Source of the DNA: Wenzhouxiangella marina
GTDB lineage: Bacteria; Pseudomonadota; Gammaproteobacteria; Xanthomonadales; Wenzhouxiangellaceae
Direction: 5' to 3'
Assembly (NCBI RefSeq): GCF_001187785.1
Contig: NZ_CP012154.1
Coordinates: forward strand, 366,501-430,500
Length of the DNA stretch: 64,000 nt
Part shown: piece after piece, positions 21,486 through 29,969 of the stretch
Numbering within the stretch: the stretch's first letter is position 1
Layout: each line of letters begins with the position of its first letter
Made by a program: the position numbers and the translations under genes
Notes under the pieces: model-generated
What the model was told of the DNA's origin: nothing
Seen by the model: only the letters and a program-made list of their open reading frames with translations
Databases searched by the model: none

Positions 21486-22939
21486 TGCGCCATCATCTCT
21501 ACGCCCCGGTTCAGCGGATCGTCGGCGTGCTGCTGATGTTCACCTCGCTGGGTTTCTTCCCGCCGCTGCTGTTTGCCTTCTTCGGTCAGGACGGCGCCGC
21601 CACGGCCTTTCTCGTCAGCCTGCTCGGCGTCGCGGCCACGGGCTGGATGGTCTACTGGCCGGTGCGCCAGGCCAACCGGGACCTGAGGATCAGCGACGGG
21701 TTCCTGGTCGTGGTGGCCTGCTGGGGCGCGGTTTGCCTGGCCGGTTCCGTGCCCTTCATCCTCGTGCTGGATGCCAGCTTCGCCGATGCGGTCTTCGAGT
21801 CGACGTCGGGCATCACCACCACCGGTGCCACGGTCTTCTCGGGCCTGGATCAGATGCCGATCTCGATCCTCTGGTACCGTCAGCAGCTGCAATGGATGGG
21901 TGGCCTGGGCATCATCGTTCTCGCCGTCGCCATCCTGCCCATGCTGCGCGTGGGTGGTATGCAGGTCTACAAGGCCGAGGCGACCGGGCCGGTCAAGGAA
22001 TCGCGCCTGACCCCGCGCGTGGCCGAGACGGCCAAGGCCCTGTGGGCCATCTACATCGGTCTGACCGCGGTCTGCGCGGCCGCCTTCTGGGCCGCGGGCA
22101 TGAGCCTCTTCGACGCCGTGGCGCACAGTTTCTCGACCATTTCCACGGCCGGGTTCTCGACCCATGACGCGTCGATCGGTCACTTCGACAGCGCCCTGAT
22201 CGACTGGCTGGTGGTGTTCTTCGTGTTCGTCGCCAGCCTGAACTTCGCCTTGCATTACCTGGCCCTGCGCCGGGCCACGGCCCAGGTCTACCTGCGCGAT
22301 CCCGAACTGAAGCTGTTTGCCGGATTGCTGGTGGTGATCTCCCTGCTGATCACGGTGCTGCTCTGGCAGCATGACATTCATCAGAGCTTCTGGTCCGCCC
22401 TGCGCTACGCCACCTTCCAGGCCGTGTCCTACACCACGACCACGGGCTTTGCCACGGCCGATGTCTACCTCTGGCCGGGGACCCTGCCGCTGCTGATGAT
22501 CCTGATCAGCGGCCTGGGTGGTTGTGCCGGAGCGACCACCGGCGGCTTCAAGATCATCCGGGTCTATCTGCTGACCAAGCAGGGCCTCAGGGAGCTGCAG
22601 CGCCTGATCCATCCGCGCGCGGTCGTGCCGCTGAAGTTCGGCGGCCGGACCCTCAACCAGGAAGTCGCCAACGCGGTCTGGGGTTTCGTTTCGCTCTACA
22701 TCCTCTGCATCGTGATCCTGACCCTGATCGTGTCCGGCCTGGAACAGGACCTGGTCACCGCCGTGTCGGTCGTGTTCTCGGCCATGAACAACCTCGGCCC
22801 GGCCCTGGGTGAGGCGGGCGCCAACTGGGGTCCCTTGGGGGATGCGACCAAGTGGCTGATGAGTTTCGCCATGCTGCTCGGCCGCCTGGAGATCTTCACC
22901 ATCCTGGTGCTGCTGACCCCGTCCTACTGGAAGCACTGA
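21485..22939 (+). CDS. trkH: Trk potassium transporter membrane subunit TrkH
   Basis: TrkH is the potassium-conducting subunit. The 484-residue protein has about ten membrane helices and four pore-loop repeats typical of the Trk/Ktr/HKT family; filter-region segments are visible as 'STSGITTTGATVF', 'STISTAGFSTHDAS', 'SYTTTTGFATAD' and 'AMNNLGPALG'. It is translationally coupled to trkA. The adjacency of ntrYX to trkAH is a recurrent arrangement in related bacteria. Confidence 0.96.
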   Translation: MRHHLYAPVQRIVGVLLMFTSLGFFPPLLFAFFGQDGAATAFLVSLLGVAATGWMVYWPVRQANRDLRISDGFLVVVACWGAVCLAGSVPFILVLDASFADAVFESTSGITTTGATVFSGLDQMPISILWYRQQLQWMGGLGIIVLAVAILPMLRVGGMQVYKAEATGPVKESRLTPRVAETAKALWAIYIGLTAVCAAAFWAAGMSLFDAVAHSFSTISTAGFSTHDASIGHFDSALIDWLVVFFVFVASLNFALHYLALRRATAQVYLRDPELKLFAGLLVVISLLITVLLWQHDIHQSFWSALRYATFQAVSYTTTTGFATADVYLWPGTLPLLMILISGLGGCAGATTGGFKIIRVYLLTKQGLRELQRLIHPRAVVPLKFGGRTLNQEVANAVWGFVSLYILCIVILTLIVSGLEQDLVTAVSVVFSAMNNLGPALGEAGANWGPLGDATKWLMSFAMLLGRLEIFTILVLLTPSYWKH

Positions 22940-22961
22940 GTCCGGATCGTTCGAGATTGCC

Positions 22962-24218
22962 ATGGATCCCACCGTCATCGAGCGCATGATCGAGCAGGGC
23001 CGCGACAGCTACGAGGCGCGGCTGGCAGCGGGGCAGGCGCGACTGAAGCAGGGTGAGGCCGAGAGGGCGCGCGAGCACCTTCAGGTCGCCACGCGCCTGG
23101 CCCCCGACAAGACCATGGCCTGGCAGGTGCTGGGCGAGGCGCTGAAAGCGCTCGATGAGTTGCCGGCGGCAGCGCGAGCCTGGATGCGAGGCATCGAGGT
23201 GGCGCGCGGCAATGGCGATCAGCAGGCCGAGAAGGTGATGACGGTCTGGCTGAAGCGGATCGACAAGGCCCGGCTGAGCATCGATCCCAACGAGGTCTTC
23301 GCCACCGGCCGTCTGATCGGCCTGCCGACCGAGACGGTCTACGGGCTGGCCGCACCGATCGATCGGCCCGAGCTGGTCCAGCGCGTGTTCGAGCTCAAGG
23401 GGCGGCCGCCGGGCCATCCGCTGATCGTTCATGTCGGCTCCCTGACCCAGGCGCGTGCCTGCGTGGCCGACTGGCCCGAGGCCGCCGAGATGCTCGCCGG
23501 TCGCTACTGGCCGGGTCCCCTGACCCTGGTGCTGCCCAAGTCCGATCGGGTCAGCGATGCGATCACGGCCGGCCAGGCCACGGTGGCCCTGCGCATGCCG
23601 GACCATCCGCTGGCCCTGGCCCTGCTTCGGGCGTCGAGTGCACCATTGGTGGCGCCCTCGGCCAATCCCTTCACGCGACTCTCGCCGACCCGGGCCGAAG
23701 ACGTCCGTGCCGTGTTCGCGGAAGACCAGGTCACGGTCGTGGATGGCGGGCCCTGCCGAGTCGGCATCGAATCGACGATCGTCGCGCTGGACCCTGGCGC
23801 GAAGACCGCTCGACTGCTCCGGCCGGGCATGATCTCCAGCGAGGACCTGGCGGCGGTGCTGCCCCCGGACTGGTCCTGGGTCGAGAGCTCGGTCGCTGGC
23901 CCCAGAGCTCCTGGTCAGATGCGCGAGCATTACCGGCCCTCGCGTCCGCTTCGGGTCGAGGTGCTGGCCGACCCCGCGGCCATCGAGCATCGACGCCTGG
24001 CTCTGGAGGCCCGGCCCGAACTGGTGGAGGTGCGCCTGCCGGAGGCCGCTGAAGCGGCGGCGCGTGAGTTGTATCAACGCCTGCGCGAGGCGGATCGAGA
24101 GGGCGCCGAAGCCCTGGTGCTGCTGCTGAGCGAGGCCTGTCTTCGTGATCCGGCCTGGGCCGGCATCGTCAATCGCCTGGCGAAGGCGGCGAGTCAGTGG
24201 AGCGGTCCGGCCGCTTGA
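22962..24218 (+). CDS. TPR domain fused to L-threonylcarbamoyladenylate synthase (Sua5 type)
   Basis: A 418-residue two-part protein. Residues 1-105 form a TPR-like module (EARLAAGQARLKQGEAERA ... LAPDKTMAWQVLGEALKAL) that looks like a small stand-alone TPR protein. From about residue 112 it is Sua5: LIGLPTETVYGLAA, KGRPPGHPLIVHV, WPGPLTLVLP and SANPFTRLSPT form the YrdC domain, and APGQMREHYRP leads into the Sua5-specific C-terminal domain. Sua5 makes threonylcarbamoyl-AMP for t6A37 of tRNA. The join has no stop or separate start, and the usual first dozen Sua5 residues are missing. The 3' end overlaps the convergent acyltransferase gene by 50 bases. Confidence 0.88.
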   Translation: MDPTVIERMIEQGRDSYEARLAAGQARLKQGEAERAREHLQVATRLAPDKTMAWQVLGEALKALDELPAAARAWMRGIEVARGNGDQQAEKVMTVWLKRIDKARLSIDPNEVFATGRLIGLPTETVYGLAAPIDRPELVQRVFELKGRPPGHPLIVHVGSLTQARACVADWPEAAEMLAGRYWPGPLTLVLPKSDRVSDAITAGQATVALRMPDHPLALALLRASSAPLVAPSANPFTRLSPTRAEDVRAVFAEDQVTVVDGGPCRVGIESTIVALDPGAKTARLLRPGMISSEDLAAVLPPDWSWVESSVAGPRAPGQMREHYRPSRPLRVEVLADPAAIEHRRLALEARPELVEVRLPEAAEAAARELYQRLREADREGAEALVLLLSEACLRDPAWAGIVNRLAKAASQWSGPAA

Positions 24219-25107
24219 GTTTCGGATAGCGGGGCGGCTCGCCTTCGGGCCGTCGGCTGAAGCGCTTGTACAGCCACAGGTACTGGGCCGGCGCCGAGCG
24301 GATCGCGGTCTCGAGCCAGTTGTTCATCCCCGCGAGGGCGGCCACCGGGTCCTCCTGGCGAATCCATTCGCCGGCTTCGATCAGACTGAGATCCCAACCC
24401 TGGCCGCCTGGCCGGCGCTTCGCCCAGGTCAGGATGACGCGGCAGCCGGTCCGGCAGGCCAGCTTGTGGACCAGGGTCATGGTCAGGGCCGGGATGCCGA
24501 AAAAGGGCACGAAGACGCCCTCGCCGCGCTTGGGCTGGATGTCTGCGGCGATCGCGGCCGCCTTGCCCTTGCGTAGCTGGGTCAGCAGCGTGCGAATGGC
24601 GGCCCGGTCTCCGGGCACCATGTCGGCCCCGAAGCGGCTGCGAGGCTGATTGATGAAGGCATCCAGCGCCGGACCGGAGGGGGCTCGATAGAGCGTGGCC
24701 ATGTCGATATGCCGGGACAGATAGAGGTTCAACAGTTCCCAGTTGCCGACGTGGCCGCTGACCAGCAGGACGCCGCGCTCATCCCGCCTGAGGGAATCCA
24801 GCAGGGCGCGACCTTCGACGATGCGGACCCGCTGCTCGATGCGCTGCTCCGACCAGTGCCAGAGCGCGCCGGCCTCGAAGATCAGACGGAACAGCTCGAC
24901 CAGGTACTGTTGATGCAGCTGACGGCGTTCCGATTCGCTCAGCTCGGGGAAGCAGAGCTGAAGATTACGCCGGATGACCCGGTGCTTCTTCCAGGGCAGG
25001 CGGTACAGCAGCGCCGCCGGCAGCGCCGCGAAGCGATGCAGCCAGGACAGAGGGAGCCAGCCCAGCAGGCGGATCAGGACACGGGCCAGGGCAAGCAGGG
25101 CTCGCAT
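24169..25107 (-). CDS. LpxL/LpxM-like lipid A biosynthesis acyltransferase, copy 1
   Basis: An inner-membrane acyltransferase of the LPLAT/HtrB family that adds secondary acyl chains to lipid A. The 312-residue protein has one N-terminal hydrophobic segment and the catalytic HX4E motif H119-E124 in SGHVGNWE. The C-terminus carries the family's YLWLYKRF motif. Its ATG overlaps the stop of a second, homologous gene upstream (TGATG). Substrate chain length and position cannot be read from the sequence. The 3' end lies antisense to the last 50 bases of the Sua5 fusion gene. Confidence 0.87.
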   Translation of the reverse strand: MRALLALARVLIRLLGWLPLSWLHRFAALPAALLYRLPWKKHRVIRRNLQLCFPELSESERRQLHQQYLVELFRLIFEAGALWHWSEQRIEQRVRIVEGRALLDSLRRDERGVLLVSGHVGNWELLNLYLSRHIDMATLYRAPSGPALDAFINQPRSRFGADMVPGDRAAIRTLLTQLRKGKAAAIAADIQPKRGEGVFVPFFGIPALTMTLVHKLACRTGCRVILTWAKRRPGGQGWDLSLIEAGEWIRQEDPVAALAGMNNWLETAIRSAPAQYLWLYKRFSRRPEGEPPRYPKLKRPDRSTDSPPSPGD

Positions 25108-25994
25108 CAGTCCCGACGCCGATAGGGGCTCGGCCCGTTGTCGGGCTGGAGATCGAAGCGCTTGTAACGCCAGAGGTACTGGGCCGGGTGGGCCTTGACG
25201 CGCTCGGCCAGCCAGTCATTGAGCGTGGTCAGGGCGGTCTCGCTGTCCTCGGAATAGGCGGCTTCCGGTGCGGCTTCGAGGCGGATGGCCCAGCCCCGCC
25301 CGCCCGGCTCGCGGGTGCACTCGGACAGCACGATGCGGCAGCCGGTTCGCTGGCTGAGGCGATACGGCAGGGTCATGGTCAGCGCCGGATGGCCGAAGAA
25401 ATCGACGAAACGGCCTTCGCCCTGTTTGGGCTGCTGGTCGATGAGCAGGCCCGCGCCCTGGCCCTGGCGAAGCTGGCGCAGCAGGGTTCGCATGGCGGGA
25501 CTGCCGCTGGCCACCAGACGACCGCCGAAGCGCTCGCGCGAGTCCGTGATGGCCCGTTGCAGACGCGCGTCGCGCGGGGCCTTGTACAGGGCGACCAGTG
25601 GCACCTGGAGCGAGAGGTAGAGGGTCAGGATCTCCCAGTTGCCGAGGTGGCCGCTGAGGAAGAGCACGCCGCGCCCGTCCGCTCGGGCCTGCTCGAGTGC
25701 CTCCAGGCCCTCGACGGAACGGATCCGCGATTCGATGCGCCGGGCCGGCCAGTGCCAGACCGCGCCGGTTTCGAGGGCCAGGCGGATCATCTCGACTTCG
25801 TGCGCACGCCTCAGGGCCTGACGCTCCTCATCATTCGATTCGGGAAAGGCCAGGGCCAGGTTGGTGTCGATGATGCGCGCCTTGCGCGAGCGTCGAAGGC
25901 GGCCGAGGGCCGCCAGCGGCACGGCCAGGCCGTAGAGCAGCTTCAGCGGCAGCAGGGCGAGCAGGCGGATCAGGAGACGCGCGAGGAACAGCAT
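25107..25994 (-). CDS. LpxL/LpxM-like lipid A biosynthesis acyltransferase, copy 2
   Basis: A 295-residue paralogue of the next gene downstream, with the same layout: N-terminal membrane segment, HX4E motif H116-E121 in SGHLGNWE, a central KQGEGRFVDFFGHPALTMT stretch that matches its neighbour, and YLWRYKRF near the end. The ATG at 25994 is preferred because it starts right before the membrane helix. The two copies probably add different acyl chains. It lies eight bases downstream of rlmKL. Confidence 0.87.
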   Translation of the reverse strand: MLFLARLLIRLLALLPLKLLYGLAVPLAALGRLRRSRKARIIDTNLALAFPESNDEERQALRRAHEVEMIRLALETGAVWHWPARRIESRIRSVEGLEALEQARADGRGVLFLSGHLGNWEILTLYLSLQVPLVALYKAPRDARLQRAITDSRERFGGRLVASGSPAMRTLLRQLRQGQGAGLLIDQQPKQGEGRFVDFFGHPALTMTLPYRLSQRTGCRIVLSECTREPGGRGWAIRLEAAPEAAYSEDSETALTTLNDWLAERVKAHPAQYLWRYKRFDLQPDNGPSPYRRRD

Positions 25995-26001
25995 CGTCGA
26001 G

Positions 26002-28104
26002 TCAGCGGCGCTGGCGGATGAAGTGGCATTGATGGATGCGCGGGTTGCGCTTGAAGTCCTCCGGAATCGACCAGCGGCTGCGATCCTCGATGCTGAATTC
26101 ATCGCTCAGGTCCGGATCGAGACGGAAGCGGCGCAGATTGGTCGAGAAGATCAGCAGGCCCTCCGGCGCCAGGCAGCGCATCGCATTGCGGATCATCTCG
26201 CCATGGTCGCGCTGCACGTCCAGGGTCGTGTCCATCCGCTTGGAATTCGAAAAGCTGGGTGGGTCCAGGAAGATCAGATCGTAGTGCTCTCGGCAGGCCT
26301 CGAGCCAGGCCAGGCAGTCAGCCTGGATCAGGCGGTGCTCGGAGGTGGCCACCTGGTTCAGCGCCAGATTGTCGGCCAACCAGTCCAGGTAGGTGTTGGA
26401 CAGGTCGACGCTGGTCGTGGCCCGGGCACCGCCGACGGCGGCATGCACCGTGGCCGCGCCCGTGTAGCAGAACAGATTGAGCAGGCGCTTGCCCCTGGCG
26501 TGCTCGCCAAGCCAGAGACGGACGGGCCGATGATCGAGGAACAGGCCCGTGTCCAGATAGTCGACCAGATTGACCTTGAAGCGGCAGCGGCCTTCGCTGA
26601 CGGTCAGGGTCTGACCCAGGCTGGCCTGACGACGGTACTGGGACTCGCCGCGCTGGCGCTGACGGACCTTGAAGACCATCCGCTCGGCCGGCACCTCGAG
26701 TGCCTCGGGAATGACCTGCAGGGCCGCACGCAGTCGGGCCTGGGCCCGCCGTGGGTCGACGGACCGTGGCGCCTGGTATTCCTGCACGTGCAGCCAGTCG
26801 CCCTCGGCCGTGCCGTAGACGTCGATGGCCAGCGCGTACTCGGGCAGATCGGCATCGTAGATCCGGTAGCAGCTCACCCCTTCTCGCCGAAGCCAGCGGC
26901 CGAGCTGGCGGCGATTCTTGGCGAGGCGGTTGACCAGGTCGCGCGCCTGTTCGCTGGCCGGGCTGGGCTCGGCACCGATCTCGAAGCGATCGAGGCGGCA
27001 CTGGATCGGGCCGTTGCGCATCGGCCAGCTCTTCTCGGGTTTCAGTCCGATCTCCAGGCCGGCTCCGTTGAGGATCACCGCGCGCCAGCCGGCAAAGTGC
27101 TGCTTGAGGGTGTCGGCCAGCTGCAGGTAGAGCGGCAGCATCTGGTGTTGCTCGCCGAGACGTTCGCCATAGGGCGGATTGGTGATCACCAGACCCCGTT
27201 CGCTGGGTGCGCGGGCGTCCTCGAGTGGCAGGGTTTCGAAGCGGATGGCCTGGCCGAAGCCGGCTCGCTGGGCATTGGCGCGGGCGGTGCGAATGGCGCG
27301 CGCATCGCTGTCGCTGCCCAGCAGGGGCGGCAGCTTCTCGAGCCCGACCTCCTGGCGTTCGATGGCCTCGTCGATCAGCGCTTTCCATGTCCCATCGTCA
27401 TGCCCCGGCCAGGCCAGAAAGCCCCAGCGAGTGCGCAGCAGGCCGGGGGCGGTGTCGCTGGCCATCATGGCCGCTTCGATGACCAGGGTGCCGGAGCCGC
27501 ACATGGGGTCGACCAGGGCGCCGCCGGCGGCCGCGATCTCCGGCCAGTCGGCGCGCAGGAGCATGGCGGCGGCGAGGTGCTCCTTCAGCGGGGCGATATT
27601 GCCGGCTTCCCGGTAGCCGCGGCGGTGCAAGGGGTCGCCGGACAGGTCGAGGGACAGGGTGACTCGGTTTCGATTCTGGTGGGCCTGCAGGCGGATATCG
27701 GGCTGGCGCAGATCGACCGAGGGCCGCTGACCGGTGGCTTCACGGAACTGGTCGACGATCGCGTCCTTGATTCGTTGCTCGGCAAAACGGCTGTGGCTGA
27801 GCGCGGGACGAACACCGGAGAAGCTCACCGCGATGCTGAGCTCGGGTGACAGGTGCTCCGACCAATCGATCGAAGCCGTGCCCTCGTACAGGGCCTGGTC
27901 ATCGGGCGCCTCGAATTCGGCCAGGGGCAGGAGCACGCGGGCCGCCAGGCGGGACCAGAGGCAGACTCGGTAGGCGCCGGCCAGGTCGGCCTCGAAGCGG
28001 CAGCCGCCGCGCTCGGGCCGGGCAGATTCAAGGCCCAGTCCCCGGAGTTCGGTGGCCAGGAGATCCTCCAGGCCCTGGGCGGCGGGTGCGAAGAAAGAGC
28101 TCAT
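26002..28104 (-). CDS. rlmL: Bifunctional 23S rRNA methyltransferase RlmKL
   Basis: RlmKL makes m2G2445 (RlmL half) and m7G2069 (RlmK half) on 23S rRNA. The 700-residue fusion has an N-terminal THUMP domain (about 45-155) and an RlmL domain with DPMCGSGTLVIEAAM (about 190) and the NPPYGERL catalytic loop (about 310). The RlmK domain contains the SAM-binding LLNLFCYTGAATVHA segment (near 545) and DPPSFSNSKRM. Length and order match the E. coli enzyme (702 residues). Confidence 0.96.
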   Translation of the reverse strand: MSSFFAPAAQGLEDLLATELRGLGLESARPERGGCRFEADLAGAYRVCLWSRLAARVLLPLAEFEAPDDQALYEGTASIDWSEHLSPELSIAVSFSGVRPALSHSRFAEQRIKDAIVDQFREATGQRPSVDLRQPDIRLQAHQNRNRVTLSLDLSGDPLHRRGYREAGNIAPLKEHLAAAMLLRADWPEIAAAGGALVDPMCGSGTLVIEAAMMASDTAPGLLRTRWGFLAWPGHDDGTWKALIDEAIERQEVGLEKLPPLLGSDSDARAIRTARANAQRAGFGQAIRFETLPLEDARAPSERGLVITNPPYGERLGEQHQMLPLYLQLADTLKQHFAGWRAVILNGAGLEIGLKPEKSWPMRNGPIQCRLDRFEIGAEPSPASEQARDLVNRLAKNRRQLGRWLRREGVSCYRIYDADLPEYALAIDVYGTAEGDWLHVQEYQAPRSVDPRRAQARLRAALQVIPEALEVPAERMVFKVRQRQRGESQYRRQASLGQTLTVSEGRCRFKVNLVDYLDTGLFLDHRPVRLWLGEHARGKRLLNLFCYTGAATVHAAVGGARATTSVDLSNTYLDWLADNLALNQVATSEHRLIQADCLAWLEACREHYDLIFLDPPSFSNSKRMDTTLDVQRDHGEMIRNAMRCLAPEGLLIFSTNLRRFRLDPDLSDEFSIEDRSRWSIPEDFKRNPRIHQCHFIRQRR

Positions 28105-28161
28105 GCAGACAGGATCGAACGGTCAGCCGGCATGGTAACCGCTTTGCCGCCCGGCGAAAGC

Positions 28162-29781
28162 TCAGGCGGCGCGCGCTGTCGATTCGGTCCGGGCCGCGCT
28201 GGCGCCGAGAATCAGATCGGCGGCCTTCTCGGCGATCATGACCGTCGGTGCATTGGTGTTGCCGCCGACCAGGGTCGGCATGATCGAGGCGTCGATCACG
28301 CGCAGGCCCTCGATTCCACGCACGCGCAGTTCCGGATCGACGACCGAATGCGGATCCGAACCCATCCGGCAGGTGCCGACCGGGTGATAGATGGTCTCGG
28401 CCTTGTTGCGGATGAAGTCGATCAGGCCGGTGCGGCTCGTGACGTCGTTGCCCGGGAAGATCTCGTGGGCGCGGAAGGGTTTGAAGGCCGGCTGATCGAG
28501 GATTTCGCGCGACAGACGAACGCAGTCGAGCATCATCTCCAGGTCCTCGGCTTCGCTGAGGTAGTTGGCATGGATGGCGATCGGCTGGCGCGGGTCTGCC
28601 GATCGCAGGGCCAGATGACCGCGGCTTTCCGGCCGCAGCGGGCAGGCGTGCAGGGTATAGCCGTCGCCCGGCAGGCGATTGCGGCCATGATCGTCGAGCA
28701 GGGCGGGCACGAAGTGCATCTGGACATCCGGGCGGTCATCGCGGCCGCGGCCGCTGACCAGGAAGGCGCCGGCCTCTGCGATGTTCGAGGTGCCCTCGCC
28801 CTCGCGATGCAGGAAGTAGCGCAGGCCAACGCGGATCTCGCTGAGCTGGTCGTAGGTGACCGGCTGTGAGCAGCGGGTCAGGGTGCAGATATCGAGGTGA
28901 TCCTGCAGATTCCTGCCGAGCTCGGTCAGCTCGTGGCGCACCCGGACGCCGGCTGTTTCGAGCATGCCGGCCGGGCCGATGCCGGACAGCATCATCAGCT
29001 GCGGCGAATTGATCGCACCGGCCGCCAGCAGCACTTCGCGCTCGGCGGTGGCGGTGCGCGCGATGCCGCGCTTGGCATAGCGGACCCCCCGGACTCGATC
29101 GGGTCCGGAAAAAGTCAGGCCCAGGGTCAGAGCGCCGGTGATGACGGTCAGGTTCGGTCGTGAACGGACCGGTTTCAGGTACCCGGCGGCCGTGCTGCAG
29201 CGGCGGCCATTGCGCTGGGTGACCTGGTAGAAGCCCACGCCGCGCTGGGCGGGGCCGTTGAAGTCGCGGTTGCGAGCGAATCCGGCCTGCTCGGCGGCCT
29301 GGATGAAGACGTCGCTCAGCGGGTTGGTGTAACTCAGATCGCTGACGCTCAGCGGGCCGCCCACGCCGTGCAGGTCGTCCGCGCCCCTGGACTGGTCCTC
29401 GGCCCGCATGAAGTAGGGCAGCACGTCCTTCCAGGCCCAGCCCGGGTTGCCGAGCGCGGCCCAGTCCTCGTAATCGCTGCGGTGGCCGCGCGAGTAGCAC
29501 ATCGCGTTGATCGAACTCGAGCCGCCCAGCACCTTGCCGCGCGGCCAGTAGAGTCGCCGGTTGTTCAGGGCCGGTTCCGGCTCGGTCTCGTAATTCCAGT
29601 TCAGGGACTTGAAGTTGACCAGTTTGGCCAGGCCCGCCGGCATGTGGATGAAGGGGTTCCAGTCGCGGGGGCCGGCTTCGAGCAGCAGCACGCTGACCGA
29701 GGGATCGGCGCTGAGCCGGTGAGCCAGCACGCAGCCGGCCGATCCGGCGCCGACGATGATGTAGTCATAGCGATTGGGCAT
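28162..29781 (-). CDS. GMC-family FAD-dependent oxidoreductase (choline dehydrogenase-like)
   Basis: A 539-residue flavoprotein. The N-terminal FAD-binding motif is IIVGAGSAGCVLAHRL, followed by GMC signatures 1 (near 80-105, WPRGKVLGGSSSINAM) and 2 (near 250-265, LAAGAINSPQLMMLSGIG). The catalytic His region YHPVGTCRMG and the terminal NTNAPTVMIAEKAADLI are typical of choline and other alcohol dehydrogenases. No betaine aldehyde dehydrogenase or transporter is next to it, so choline is only one possible substrate. The ATG at 29781 is chosen over a TTG 12 bases upstream. It is divergent from the subtilase gene. Confidence 0.9.
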   Translation of the reverse strand: MPNRYDYIIVGAGSAGCVLAHRLSADPSVSVLLLEAGPRDWNPFIHMPAGLAKLVNFKSLNWNYETEPEPALNNRRLYWPRGKVLGGSSSINAMCYSRGHRSDYEDWAALGNPGWAWKDVLPYFMRAEDQSRGADDLHGVGGPLSVSDLSYTNPLSDVFIQAAEQAGFARNRDFNGPAQRGVGFYQVTQRNGRRCSTAAGYLKPVRSRPNLTVITGALTLGLTFSGPDRVRGVRYAKRGIARTATAEREVLLAAGAINSPQLMMLSGIGPAGMLETAGVRVRHELTELGRNLQDHLDICTLTRCSQPVTYDQLSEIRVGLRYFLHREGEGTSNIAEAGAFLVSGRGRDDRPDVQMHFVPALLDDHGRNRLPGDGYTLHACPLRPESRGHLALRSADPRQPIAIHANYLSEAEDLEMMLDCVRLSREILDQPAFKPFRAHEIFPGNDVTSRTGLIDFIRNKAETIYHPVGTCRMGSDPHSVVDPELRVRGIEGLRVIDASIMPTLVGGNTNAPTVMIAEKAADLILGASAARTESTARAA

Positions 29782-29873
29782 GGCGGCTGGCAACGAGTCC
29801 TTATGGTGGAGGCGGATTTCCGGTATTTGAAGAATATCAACCGCGATTAGAGTCGGGATTCTACCGTTTCCGT

Positions 29874-29902
29874 TTGATTCTCCGCGTCAGTCGCGCGATA
29901 CT
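29874..29902 (+). promoter_or_regulatory. Probable sigma-70 promoter of the subtilase gene
   Basis: TTGATT (29874-29879) and GATACT (29897-29902) are separated by exactly 17 bases. Transcription would begin near 29909, about 60 bases before the ATG, directly at a small hairpin. Confidence 0.45.
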
Positions 29903-29909
29903 CGCGAAA

Positions 29910-29927
29910 AGTGAGGGCTTCCTCACT
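29910..29927 (+). repeat. Perfect inverted repeat in the 5' leader of the subtilase gene
   Basis: AGTGAGG and CCTCACT pair over seven bases with a GCTT loop. It lies immediately after the predicted transcription start, so it could stabilise the 5' end or act as an operator. Confidence 0.5.
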
Positions 29928-29969
29928 GTTTCTTCACAATATTAGAAAGTTCAGCTGCGAGGGAATTCA

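Noticed and set aside
26023-27849. A 608-codon plus-strand frame
   Set aside because: It is antisense to rlmKL, whose THUMP and two methyltransferase domains are intact.
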